From contig JACRMZ010000072.1 of NCBI GenBank assembly GCA_016219455.1, positions 1 to 8,167 on the forward strand: DNA of 8,167 bases, written 5' to 3'. Origin of the DNA: Candidatus Aenigmatarchaeota archaeon. Lineage in GTDB: Archaea > Aenigmatarchaeota > Aenigmatarchaeia > PWEA01 > JACRMZ01. The notes under the pieces were generated by a model. The model did no database searches. It was not told where the DNA came from and was given only the letters and a program-made list of their open reading frames with translations. Of this stretch, positions 1 to 5,815 are shown one piece after another; the first letter of the stretch is position 1, and each line of letters starts with the position of its first letter. Position numbers and translations under genes: made by a program.

Positions 1-703
1 GCCGTTGGGAGGGCCTGCCGAAAAGCTGCTCCGGCACGCAAAAAACTTTTTTGTTTTCTGTTGCGGCAACGCCCCATTTCCTCGCGTAGATTTTTTTGGC
101 GTCCTGCAGCTTCTGAAGCGAGCCGCACCAGCAAACAACTATGGCATCGGGATTTTTTTCTATTATCTCATTCTCATCGACCTGGGGGCTCTCGTCATTG
201 CGGTCGGAGAAAATATTTTTTCCCCCGGCCTTCTCTATCACCTCGTTCATCCATGCCTTTTTTCCGCAGGTTATTAACGGGCGCGGCCACCACTCCCAGT
301 ACACTTTCCTGCTCCCCGTTTTTTCAACGGCCTTAACCCTCCTTTCCAATGTCCTCAAAAGCTCCTTCGACCTCTCTTCCCTTCCGCACGCTTTGGCGAC
401 TTTTGTTATGTCTGAAAAAATATCGCGGATGCTTTTTGGGGCAAGGACCATCTGCCTTATATTGGCTTTCTTCAGGCAATTGACGACATTTTCCATTCCA
501 GGTACGCTTAACGACGAGACAACCAAATCCGGTTTGAGCGATTTCACTTTCTCAATGTCAATCTGCAAGTCAGGGCCGATTTTCGGTATTTTTTCCACGC
601 CCTTTGGCCAGTCCGAAGACGAATCAACGCCTACTATGGAGTCGCCCAAACCAAGGGAAAAAAGGATTTCCGTGTTGCTGGGGCATGTTGAAACTATTCT
701 CAT
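1..703 (-). CDS. BtuF-like periplasmic-binding-fold protein without signal peptide (partial, C-terminus off window)
   Basis: This open frame starts at ATG 703 and runs off the left edge, giving about 234 residues. It begins MRIVSTCPSNTEILFSLGLG and continues with a VGVDSSSDWP segment, a pattern typical of the helical-backbone metal receptor family (PF01497/COG0614: BtuF, FhuD and iron-complex binding proteins). Later segments KPDLVVSS and NPDAIVVCWCG match the paired 'kPDLVi' positions of the two lobes. There is no signal peptide or lipobox, so the protein is probably cytosolic. It belongs with the little-understood signal-less 'cobalamin-binding protein' group rather than with a canonical ABC importer partner. 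The start is supported by a 4-base ATGA overlap with the upstream dioxygenase gene, which implies translational coupling. No permease or ATPase gene is visible. The ligand (corrinoid, heme or siderophore) cannot be read from the sequence. Confidence 0.85.
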   Translation of the reverse strand, partial: MRIVSTCPSNTEILFSLGLGDSIVGVDSSSDWPKGVEKIPKIGPDLQIDIEKVKSLKPDLVVSSLSVPGMENVVNCLKKANIRQMVLAPKSIRDIFSDITKVAKACGREERSKELLRTLERRVKAVEKTGSRKVYWEWWPRPLITCGKKAWMNEVIEKAGGKNIFSDRNDESPQVDENEIIEKNPDAIVVCWCGSLQKLQDAKKIYARKWGVAATENKKVFCVPEQLFGRPSQR

Positions 704-1479
704 GTGAACTCCATTACAGTGTTGGAAAGGCCGGCTATGACCTCGTTTGCCAGCGTTTTTCCCGGAGCGCCCATGGCACCAAACAGTTCCATCAACGTCC
801 CAAGATTCCCTTCGGGAGCGGCATCATAATATCCGTCTATGTCAAAAATCTTTTCAATTTCTCCTTTCTCTATATTTGCTATCGCTTCCCTTAGATACGA
901 CTCGCCTTCAGGAATCCTTTCCATTGTCGAAATTGTGTCTAGTCGATGGAGCAACGCGCCACCGGCGACAAAGACTGCTTTTTTGCTTCCGATGGCTTTG
1001 GCAACCGCTTTCCCAAATGCAATGTGCGCTTCAGGCGTGTCCGTTGCTATGGATACCGGAACGACTGGTATGCTCCCGTTTGGCGAAAGGAAATGCAACG
1101 GTATCCAGTGGCCGTGGTCCAGTCCGCGCTCAAGGAGCTTTGCCTTTATGCCGCTTTCTTTGCTTGAGGCAAGGATTTTTGTTGCCATGGCCAAGTCGTT
1201 CCTTGCGGAATAATTGAAATTATAGAACTCTACTGGGAATCCGTGGTAATCATAGATGCATTTCGGGTTGAGCGAAGCGTCGATGGAAAATCCCTGTGTC
1301 ATCCAATGAGGAGATGATGAAACAATCAAGTCTGGGGAAATCTTCCTTATCTTTTCCCTGACAGCATGCAACGCCGAAACAACGCGCTTTTCCTTCTCCT
1401 CTACACCATCAAAAAGGCCCTTTCCCAGCGTGAGCAAATCCGGACCATGCGGAACGAGCAATCCATAAACAAATGTCAT
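700..1479 (-). CDS. Class III extradiol ring-cleavage dioxygenase family protein (LigB/DODA-type)
   Basis: This 259-residue protein has the LigB/DODA signature in order: an N-terminal PHGP (His11), SSPHW (His58), IYDYHGFPVEFY (75-86), GLDHGHW followed by PL (119-128, His122), IPVVPVSI (137-144) and GGALLHRL (173-180, His178). In this family His residues equivalent to 11, 58 and 178 bind the active-site metal, and the His in GLDHG is catalytic. C-terminal APEGNLGTLMELFGAMGA (221-238) also fits. Family members use Fe(II) or Zn(II) and cleave catechol-like rings (protocatechuate, DOPA), but the archaeal substrates are unknown. The YDYHGFP motif sets it apart from MEMO1. It is the first gene of a two-gene unit with the BtuF-like gene (ATGA overlap). 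A box-A-like GTTTATC at 1501-1507, about 25 bases upstream of the ATG, suggests leaderless transcription. Confidence 0.88.
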   Translation of the reverse strand: MTFVYGLLVPHGPDLLTLGKGLFDGVEEKEKRVVSALHAVREKIRKISPDLIVSSSPHWMTQGFSIDASLNPKCIYDYHGFPVEFYNFNYSARNDLAMATKILASSKESGIKAKLLERGLDHGHWIPLHFLSPNGSIPVVPVSIATDTPEAHIAFGKAVAKAIGSKKAVFVAGGALLHRLDTISTMERIPEGESYLREAIANIEKGEIEKIFDIDGYYDAAPEGNLGTLMELFGAMGAPGKTLANEVIAGLSNTVMEFT

Positions 1480-1500
1480 AATGATTATTGGGGGCTAAGA

Positions 1501-1507
1501 GATAAAC
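1501..1507 (-). promoter_or_regulatory. Candidate TATA box of the LigB-like gene
   Basis: The minus strand reads GTTTATC here, centred about 25 bases before the ATG at 1479. No Shine-Dalgarno sequence precedes that ATG, as expected for a leaderless archaeal transcript. The box is weaker than the one at 1629-1636. Confidence 0.4.
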
Positions 1508-1523
1508 CCTTAACTAAAATACG

Positions 1524-1607
1524 TTACTTGTGCTTCCTGAGCTTTTTCGTCTTGTTGAACTTGTTCAAGAACCTTTTCAGCTTCTTCATTATTTTCTTCT
1601 TTGCCAT
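1524..1607 (-). CDS. 27-residue Lys-rich basic mini-protein
   Basis: An ATG at 1607 opens 27 codons ending in TAA at 1526-1524. The peptide begins MAKKKIMKKLKRFLNKFNKT and ends KKLRKHK. Fourteen of 27 residues are Lys or Arg and there is no acidic residue, so it is likely an amphipathic basic helix. Support for a real gene comes from TATAAATA at 1629-1636, centred 25 bases upstream of the ATG, the spacing expected for a leaderless archaeal mRNA. The TATA box overlaps the stop codon of the upstream zinc-ribbon gene. Size and charge recall the tiny basic ribosomal protein eL41, but that protein is Arg-rich with a conserved Trp absent here, so homology is not claimed. It could bind rRNA, tRNA or another nucleic acid; function is unknown. 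Chance translation of A/G-rich DNA is the main alternative. Confidence 0.5.
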   Translation of the reverse strand: MAKKKIMKKLKRFLNKFNKTKKLRKHK

Positions 1608-1628
1608 GCTTCTTAAACCCCGGGGAGA

Positions 1629-1636
1629 TATTTATA
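1629..1636 (-). promoter_or_regulatory. TATA box (box A) of the basic mini-protein gene
   Basis: The minus strand reads GGGC followed by TATAAATA, a near-ideal archaeal box A. It is centred about 25 bases upstream of the ATG at 1607. Its first bases double as the TAA stop codon (1634-1632) of the preceding gene, so the promoter is embedded in the end of that gene. Confidence 0.6.
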
Positions 1637-1955
1637 GCCCTCTTGTCGCGATGTAAACGAGAAGCCCGACAAGCCATAGGATTGCAAGCGCGGCATAGAT
1701 TGCAAGATAGCCCCTTGAAAGATATGTGGGATAGTAGCTCTTTTTGCTCACAACAACCGGTTCTTTTAGTTTTCCGATTTCTGAAATCGGCACTTCTGGA
1801 AAAATCTGGCCATGATAACCGCAATCATTGCATTGAAAAAAACCTCCAAAGACAACGGATTGGATAAAATATGATAGATTCTTCTCATGCGAAACATCGG
1901 TACTCCTGCATACGGGGCATACCCTAACGTATTTTTCCTTTGGCATACGATTCAT
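1632..1955 (-). CDS. Zinc-ribbon protein with C-terminal transmembrane helix (hypothetical)
   Basis: This 107-residue protein has an N-terminal rubredoxin-like zinc ribbon with CPVC (Cys13, Cys16) and CNDC (Cys42, Cys45). A FPEVPISE segment (52-59) follows, then one hydrophobic helix at about 82-103 (YLAIYAALAILWLVGLLVYI). The ribbon is therefore probably cytosolic and anchored by a tail helix. I do not recognise a named family; similar ribbon-plus-helix proteins are common and mostly uncharacterised in archaea. The start at 1955 is one of two close ATGs (the other is at 1946). The first lies only 9 bases after the encoded CCA of tRNA-Arg, and no TATA box fits in the GC-rich tRNA 3' half, so the mRNA is probably cut from a shared tRNA-mRNA precursor. 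The mini-protein gene follows on the same strand. Confidence 0.72.
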   Translation of the reverse strand: MNRMPKEKYVRVCPVCRSTDVSHEKNLSYFIQSVVFGGFFQCNDCGYHGQIFPEVPISEIGKLKEPVVVSKKSYYPTYLSRGYLAIYAALAILWLVGLLVYIATRGL

Positions 1956-2003
1956 CTGAGATATTGGCGCCCCCGACGGGATTCGAACCCGCGACCCCTA
2001 GCT

Positions 2004-2270
2004 TTCTTCCGTCATTCCTTGAGACTGGCGCACTAAAGATTTGTTGATATTTGTGCATGACGGACATCGTCGATGTTCGTCCAGTCCTTTTGTGCGTCAG
2101 GTCCCCAGTAGGATCTTCCAACTATTCCACAAACGCGTCCGGATTTTTTCCAGCAGGCGCTTTTCTTTTTCGCCGGCGTTTTTGAGACTGGGGATACGAG
2201 ACATGACGCACACTTTTCCCGTCAATGGGGTGTGCGCCCAGTCCACGTCCCTAGGCCAAAAAGGCCGTGT
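2004..2270 (-). other. tRNA-Arg anticodon-loop intron (37/38), about 267 nt, highly structured
   Basis: The boundary helix is clear. CTTC (exon positions 32-35) pairs with GAAG (2009-2006), with TAA as 5' bulge and AAA as 3' bulge, so cleavage after A37 and before A38 restores loop CTTCTAA. The expected second helix on the intron side is weak. The interior has four visible stems. GACTGGGCGCAC (2243-2232) pairs with GTGCGCCAGTC (2033-2023) with one bulged G. TGTGCGTCA (2212-2204) pairs perfectly with TGACGCACA (2099-2091), enclosing TCCCCAGT (2194-2187) paired with ACTGGGGA (2109-2102). A hairpin lies at 2081-2059. No endonuclease reading frame fits. It is unusually long for an archaeal tRNA intron lacking a coding sequence. 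Confidence 0.75.
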
Positions 2271-2289
2271 TAGAAGGCTAGTGCTCTAT

Positions 2290-2342
2290 CTGCCCGGCTG
2301 ACAAAGACCGACGAACATGCATGTCCGCTTCGGCCGCAGCCA
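2290..2342 (-). other. tRNA-Arg D-loop intron, about 53 nt
   Basis: Removing these bases joins AGCTTGG to ATAGAGC and gives a normal D-loop. A relaxed bulge-helix-bulge can be drawn. The D-stem GCTC/GAGC forms the exon helix and GCTT/GGGC (two G-U pairs) the central helix. GGT is the 5' bulge, about AGAT the 3' bulge, and GGCTG/CAGCC the intron helix. The interior contains ACATGCATGT (2324-2315), a self-complementary hairpin. Position 20/21 rather than 19/20 is equally possible within the base ambiguity. Confidence 0.68.
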
Positions 2343-2384
2343 CCAAGCTGAGCTACGAGGGCCTCTAATAGATTAAGGCGTTTA

Positions 2385-2397
2385 CCTTAAATTAAGG
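2385..2397. promoter_or_regulatory. 13-bp palindrome in the divergent tRNA-Arg/leuS promoter region
   Basis: CCTTAAATTAAGG is a perfect palindrome around a central A, extended by an A/T pair on each side (2384-2398). It sits at the box-A distance (about 29 bases) upstream of the tRNA-Arg 5' end, so it probably serves as that gene's TATA box. A second ATTAAGG copy lies at 2372-2378. Whether a regulator also binds the dyad is unknown. Confidence 0.45.
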
Positions 2398-2427
2398 TTT
2401 TTGATTAACGTTTTTGACTGAGGGAGA

Positions 2428-2433
2428 TTTAAA
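2428..2433 (+). promoter_or_regulatory. TATA box of leuS
   Basis: TTTAAA is centred about 25 bases upstream of ATG 2456. This spacing argues for a leaderless leuS transcript starting at or near that ATG, and against the upstream TTG at 2414, which would place the box inside the coding region. Confidence 0.5.
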
Positions 2434-2455
2434 GAGCCTTTGGCAAAAAGGTTAT

Positions 2456-5275
2456 ATGGACGTCAATCTGCCGGAAATAGAGCGGAAATGGCAAAAAAGG
2501 TGGGAAAGGGAAAAGGCTTTCGAGCCTAAAACCGATAAATCCAAGAAGAAAGCGATGATGGCAATCCCCTATCCTTACACGTCTGGCCCCTTGCATATCG
2601 GACACGGCCGCACGTACACGCTCTCAGACGTCTGGCTCAGATGGAAACGGATGAACGGGTTCAATGCGCTGTGGCCAATGGGCTTTCACATAAGCGGCAC
2701 GCCTATCGTGGCAGTATCAAAAAAAATCCAGGACGGGGATAAGGCAACAATAGAACTCTACTCCGATTACGTCGGCCAATACATCAAAAACGACAAAGAA
2801 GCCAAGCGCATCGTGGAAAGCTTTTCCAACCCCCAAAACGTCGCGGACTTCTTCTCTTCCGTTATAATAGACGACTTCAAATCCATCGGCGTCTCGGTGG
2901 ACTGGACAAGAAGGTTTACGACAGGCGACAGGGACTACAACAAGTTCGTGGAATGGCAGTTCTACACCCTCCGCGACAAGGGGCTGGTGAAACGCGGCTC
3001 GCATCCTGTCCAGTTCTGCCTCAATTGCCAGTCAGCTGTAGGTGAAGATGATATACGCGACGGCGATATACTGGACACATCGATACAGGAGTTCACCGCG
3101 ATAAAATTCCCTTTCCAGGAAGGCTTCATCGTGGCCGCAACGTTAAGGCCCGAAACAATCTTCGGGCTGACAAACCTCTGGGTTAACCCCGATTCAGTTT
3201 ACGTGAAAATAAAAACAAACGACGAAGTGCTTTACGTTTCCGAGGAAGCAGCAAAAAAACTCGAGCACCAGATGAAGTTCGAAGTGATTGAAAAGCTCAA
3301 AGGAACAGACCTGGTATGGAAGAAATGCCTATCGCCTGTGGAGAGCAGGGAAGTACCCATACTTCCGGCATCGTTTGTAAACCCTGCTGGCGCGTCAGGC
3401 ATAGTCTACTCTGTGCCTGCTCATGCGCCATTCGACTTTGCCGCCCTGCGGGACATACAGGCAAGCGATGCGAGGGCGCGCAATATAAAGCCCATTTCAA
3501 TAATCAAAATCAGCAGTTTCGGGGAATTTCCTGCAAAGGAGATATGCGAGTCACTTGGCGTAAAAAACCAGGACGACAGGGAAAGGCTGGACGAAGCCAC
3601 GAAAAAAATCTACAAAGAAGAGTTTTACAACGGCGTCCTGAAGGAGAACTGCCAGCGTTTTGCTGGAACGGCGATAAACAGCATCAAAGACGAAGTCAAA
3701 TCCTGGTTGAAATCATCGCGCAAATCATTCCCGTTTTTCGAGTCGGAGACGAAATCCCTCACATGCAGGGACGGCGGCAATGTCGTGGTCAAGCTTCTTG
3801 ACAACCAGGGGTTCATAGATTACGGCAACGCACAATGGAAGGCGAAGGCAGAAAAATGCCTTAAGGGAATGAGGATTGTCCCTGACCATTACCGAAAGCT
3901 TTTTGAGCATACCATTGGATGGCTTCACGAGCGCGCGTGCGCAAGGAAAAAGGGGCTTGGCACTCGATTACCCTGGGATACGGAATGGGTGATAGAAAGC
4001 CTCTCTGACAGCACCATATACCCGGCGTTCTATCTTGTTGTCAAAAAATTAAGGGAGAACAAGATATCCCCTGATTCCATGAAGCCGGCATTTTTCGACT
4101 ATGTTTTCCTGGGGAAAGGCGACTTGAAAGCAGTTTCAAAGGAAACAGGCATAAAGGAAACGCTGGTAAGCGAGATGCGCGGAGAGTTCGATTACTGGTA
4201 TCCGCTTGATGAAAGGCACACGGCTGTCGCGCACATAACCAACCACCTTACGTTTTACATTTTCAATCACGTGGCAATATTCCCGGAGCAGAAATGGCCC
4301 AAGTCCATAACACTCAACGAGCTTGTCATACGCGATGGAGCCAAGATGAGCAAAAGCAAAGGCAATGTCATTCCATTGACAGACCTTTCGTTGAAATACA
4401 GCGCCGATCTCTTCCGTCTCTATGCGGTTTCATCGGCAGACATAGACTCTGTGCTTGACTGGTCTGACAAGAGCGCAGAAAGCGCGAAGAAACGCCTCCT
4501 GAAGCTGTTCTCACTCTGCGAGTCGGTGAAAAACGCAAGGGAGCTTGAGGAGCGCGACATAGACAGGTGGCTTCTCTCGCGTTTTCATGGGACCCTCAGG
4601 GACACGGAAGGGATGATTGACAATTACGCTATGCGGGACTATTGCCAGCGGATGTTCTTTGACATGATAAACGACTTCTCGTATTACATGAAGCGCGGCG
4701 AAGTCAACGGCAAGACAGCCAAAGAAGTCTTTTCCAGCTGGCTCAAAGCGCTTTCTCCAATTATCCCGCATTCATGCGAGGAGATGTGGGAATCCCTCGA
4801 GCAAGGAGGTTTCGTTTCCCTGTCACAATGGCCATCATTCAACGAGCGCCTTATAGACAGCAAGGCGGAAAAGAAAGAAGACCTCGTTTCCCGCATCCTT
4901 GGCGACGTCGAGGAGATAAAGAAGATTGCAAAAATGGACCCCAAAAGCGTTGTTGTTTTCACGTCACAATCATGGAAATACGCATGTTATTCCATTATCG
5001 CAGGCGGCGGCACGATGAACGAGGCAATGAAGGATCCTGAGATACGGCAGCGCGGAAAAGACGCCGCGCCGTTCATCCAGTCCCTCATCAAAAAGAAGTT
5101 CGAGCTTTCCAAGGATATCCTTTCAAAAGACGAAGAGCTTTCTGCCATGGAAAGCGCAAAGGAATTCCTGGGTAAGGAGCTTGGCTGTTCCGTGGCCATA
5201 GAAGACGGCGATGCGGTAACGCATCCGAAAGCGCGTTTGGCAGAACCCGGAAAGCCCGGGATACTTCTGGGTTAG
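2456..5275 (+). CDS. leuS: Leucyl-tRNA synthetase, archaeal type (class Ia)
   Basis: From ATG 2456 this is 939 residues, the usual archaeal LeuRS length; a TTG at 2414 would add 14. It charges tRNA-Leu in the cytosol. The N-terminal LPEIERKWQKRWEREKAF is typical. The HIGH motif is PLHIGHG (HIGH at 47-50) and the KMSKS loop is exactly KMSKS at 630-634. The CP1 editing domain shows TLRPETIFG (229-237) and VPAHAPFD, whose Asp327 is the universal editing residue. RKLFEHTIGWLHERACARKKGLGTR and SLSDSTIY are diagnostic of the archaeal/eukaryotic LeuRS form. One zinc knuckle keeps CLNC (188, 191). The usual second CxCG-like knuckle is degraded to C-R-D-G at Cys437, and the following DQWF is NQGF (Gly452). 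The C-terminal HPKARLAEPGKPGILLG fits the archaeal extension. The stop codon overlaps that of the convergent acylphosphatase gene. Confidence 0.97.
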   Translation: MDVNLPEIERKWQKRWEREKAFEPKTDKSKKKAMMAIPYPYTSGPLHIGHGRTYTLSDVWLRWKRMNGFNALWPMGFHISGTPIVAVSKKIQDGDKATIELYSDYVGQYIKNDKEAKRIVESFSNPQNVADFFSSVIIDDFKSIGVSVDWTRRFTTGDRDYNKFVEWQFYTLRDKGLVKRGSHPVQFCLNCQSAVGEDDIRDGDILDTSIQEFTAIKFPFQEGFIVAATLRPETIFGLTNLWVNPDSVYVKIKTNDEVLYVSEEAAKKLEHQMKFEVIEKLKGTDLVWKKCLSPVESREVPILPASFVNPAGASGIVYSVPAHAPFDFAALRDIQASDARARNIKPISIIKISSFGEFPAKEICESLGVKNQDDRERLDEATKKIYKEEFYNGVLKENCQRFAGTAINSIKDEVKSWLKSSRKSFPFFESETKSLTCRDGGNVVVKLLDNQGFIDYGNAQWKAKAEKCLKGMRIVPDHYRKLFEHTIGWLHERACARKKGLGTRLPWDTEWVIESLSDSTIYPAFYLVVKKLRENKISPDSMKPAFFDYVFLGKGDLKAVSKETGIKETLVSEMRGEFDYWYPLDERHTAVAHITNHLTFYIFNHVAIFPEQKWPKSITLNELVIRDGAKMSKSKGNVIPLTDLSLKYSADLFRLYAVSSADIDSVLDWSDKSAESAKKRLLKLFSLCESVKNARELEERDIDRWLLSRFHGTLRDTEGMIDNYAMRDYCQRMFFDMINDFSYYMKRGEVNGKTAKEVFSSWLKALSPIIPHSCEEMWESLEQGGFVSLSQWPSFNERLIDSKAEKKEDLVSRILGDVEEIKKIAKMDPKSVVVFTSQSWKYACYSIIAGGGTMNEAMKDPEIRQRGKDAAPFIQSLIKKKFELSKDILSKDEELSAMESAKEFLGKELGCSVAIEDGDAVTHPKARLAEPGKPGILLG

Positions 5276-5541
5276 CAAACAACAAACCTCTTGAACTCGC
5301 CCTTGTAATCTTCCTTGTTGACAATGACTTTCTCCACAACTGCTTTTTCTGGGCCTGCATGGAGAAAACCAATAAGCTTGTTTACCGCTGCGTCAGCGCC
5401 TTCCGCAACGACTTCGACGCTTCCATCACCAAGGTTTTTTGCAAACCCCTTTATTCCCAGCTTGTCTGCCTCGTCTTTTGTTGACTGCCTAAAGTAAACT
5501 CCCTGCACCTTGCCTGAAATCAACGCACGTATTCGCAACAT
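5272..5541 (-). CDS. acyP: Acylphosphatase
   Basis: This 89-residue enzyme hydrolyses acyl phosphates in the cytosol, and its small ferredoxin-like fold matches the family length (about 90). The signature SGKVQGVYFRQS (9-20) includes the phosphate-binding loop and catalytic Arg18. KNLGDGSVEV (35-44) includes the water-positioning Asn36, with the usual DGSVE following. ATG 5541 was chosen because the family begins just before the first beta strand (RIRALISG). An A/T-rich box at 5562-5568 is also centred about 25 bases upstream, giving a leaderless transcript. An in-frame ATG at 5631 would add 30 residues unlike the family. Its TAA stop (5274-5272) overlaps the leuS TAG on the other strand, so the two genes converge tail-to-tail with a 4-base overlap and no terminator between them. 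Confidence 0.93.
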   Translation of the reverse strand: MLRIRALISGKVQGVYFRQSTKDEADKLGIKGFAKNLGDGSVEVVAEGADAAVNKLIGFLHAGPEKAVVEKVIVNKEDYKGEFKRFVVC

Positions 5542-5561
5542 ACCCGTGAATAAATGGGTAA

Positions 5562-5568
5562 AATAAAA
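5562..5568 (-). promoter_or_regulatory. TATA box of the acylphosphatase gene, in a T-rich tract
   Basis: The minus strand is T-rich from 5580 to 5558 and includes a TTTTTATT-like box centred about 25 bases before ATG 5541. The same T-runs (5580-5562) could terminate transcription of the upstream CxxC protein gene. Confidence 0.4.
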
Positions 5569-5635
5569 ATAAGAAAAAGAGGCATTCATCTTCCCTTTGT
5601 TTGCTGGGCTGAAATGCGCGTGAATACCCACCGGC

Positions 5636-5815
5636 TTATCTGCTCGGCTTGTGCTTCATGAAGCAATCTCTGCAGTAAACCGGTCTTCCATCGGTCGGCT
5701 TGAAAGGAACTTCGCATTCGTTCCCACAGTCGGAGCATGTGGCCTTGTGCATTTGCCTTGGGCCACCGAATCCTCCGCCTCTTCCGCCGCCGAACTTATT
5801 TCCACCGAACGGCAT
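5636..5815 (-). CDS. Small CxxC zinc-binding protein with Gly-rich N-terminus
   Basis: This 59-residue protein starts MPFGGNKFGGGRGGGFGGPR, a Gly/Arg-rich tail, and continues with a zinc ribbon. CSDC (Cys27, Cys30) and CRDC (Cys48, Cys51) are the ligand pairs; Cys34 is extra. The core, ECEVPFKPTDGRPVYCRDC, closely matches a small zinc-ribbon family widespread in archaea and candidate-phyla bacteria (often annotated CxxC or 'zinc-ribbon domain' protein). The RGG-like tail suggests RNA or DNA contact, but no function is established. The start is supported by a strong Shine-Dalgarno AAGGAGG (5829-5823) seven bases upstream, in contrast to the leaderless style of its neighbours. A structured leader of about 100 nt precedes it. 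It is divergent from the EamA transporter gene. Confidence 0.88.
   Translation of the reverse strand: MPFGGNKFGGGRGGGFGGPRQMHKATCSDCGNECEVPFKPTDGRPVYCRDCFMKHKPSR

Larger units (their letters stand above)
1965..2362 (-). tRNA. tRNA-Arg(TCT), interrupted by two introns
   Basis: Three exons can be joined: 2362-2343, 2289-2271 and 2003-1965. The acceptor is GCCCTCG/CGGGGGC with one G-U pair, discriminator G and encoded CCA. The D-arm is GCTC/GAGC with a GG-containing loop, and the anticodon stem is CTAGC/GCTAG. The loop CTTCTAA has anticodon TCT (reads AGA/AGG, Arg). The variable loop is GGGTC and the T-arm GCGGG-TTCGAAT-CCCGT. The mature length is 75 nt plus CCA, with every canonical arm paired. 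The first exon and the last exon only form an acceptor stem when both intervening sequences are removed. One intron is in the D-loop (about 19/20) and one is at the canonical 37/38 position. A palindromic A/T-rich box at 2385-2397 lies about 29 bases upstream. Exon edges of the D-loop intron are uncertain by one or two bases. Confidence 0.88.

Noticed and set aside
141..707. Plus-strand frame of 188 codons
   Set aside because: It is a shadow of the BtuF-like gene, whose minus-strand translation shows clear family motifs.
1366..1656. Plus-strand frame rich in Phe and Leu that looks like a membrane protein
   Set aside because: It is the complement of the Lys-rich mini-gene (AAG/AAA read as CTT/TTT) and starts inside the dioxygenase gene, with no promoter of its own.
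1924..2121. Minus-strand frame of 65 codons with GVAGSNPVGGA
   Set aside because: It runs through the tRNA-Arg 3' exon and intron. The GVAGSNPVG pattern is the usual false translation of a tRNA T-arm.
2004..2270. Group I intron in tRNA-Arg
   Set aside because: With loop CTTCTAA the intron would have to end in A, not the required G, and no convincing pairing of the 5' exon with a guide sequence was found. The CTTC/GAAG bulge-helix-bulge explains both ends.
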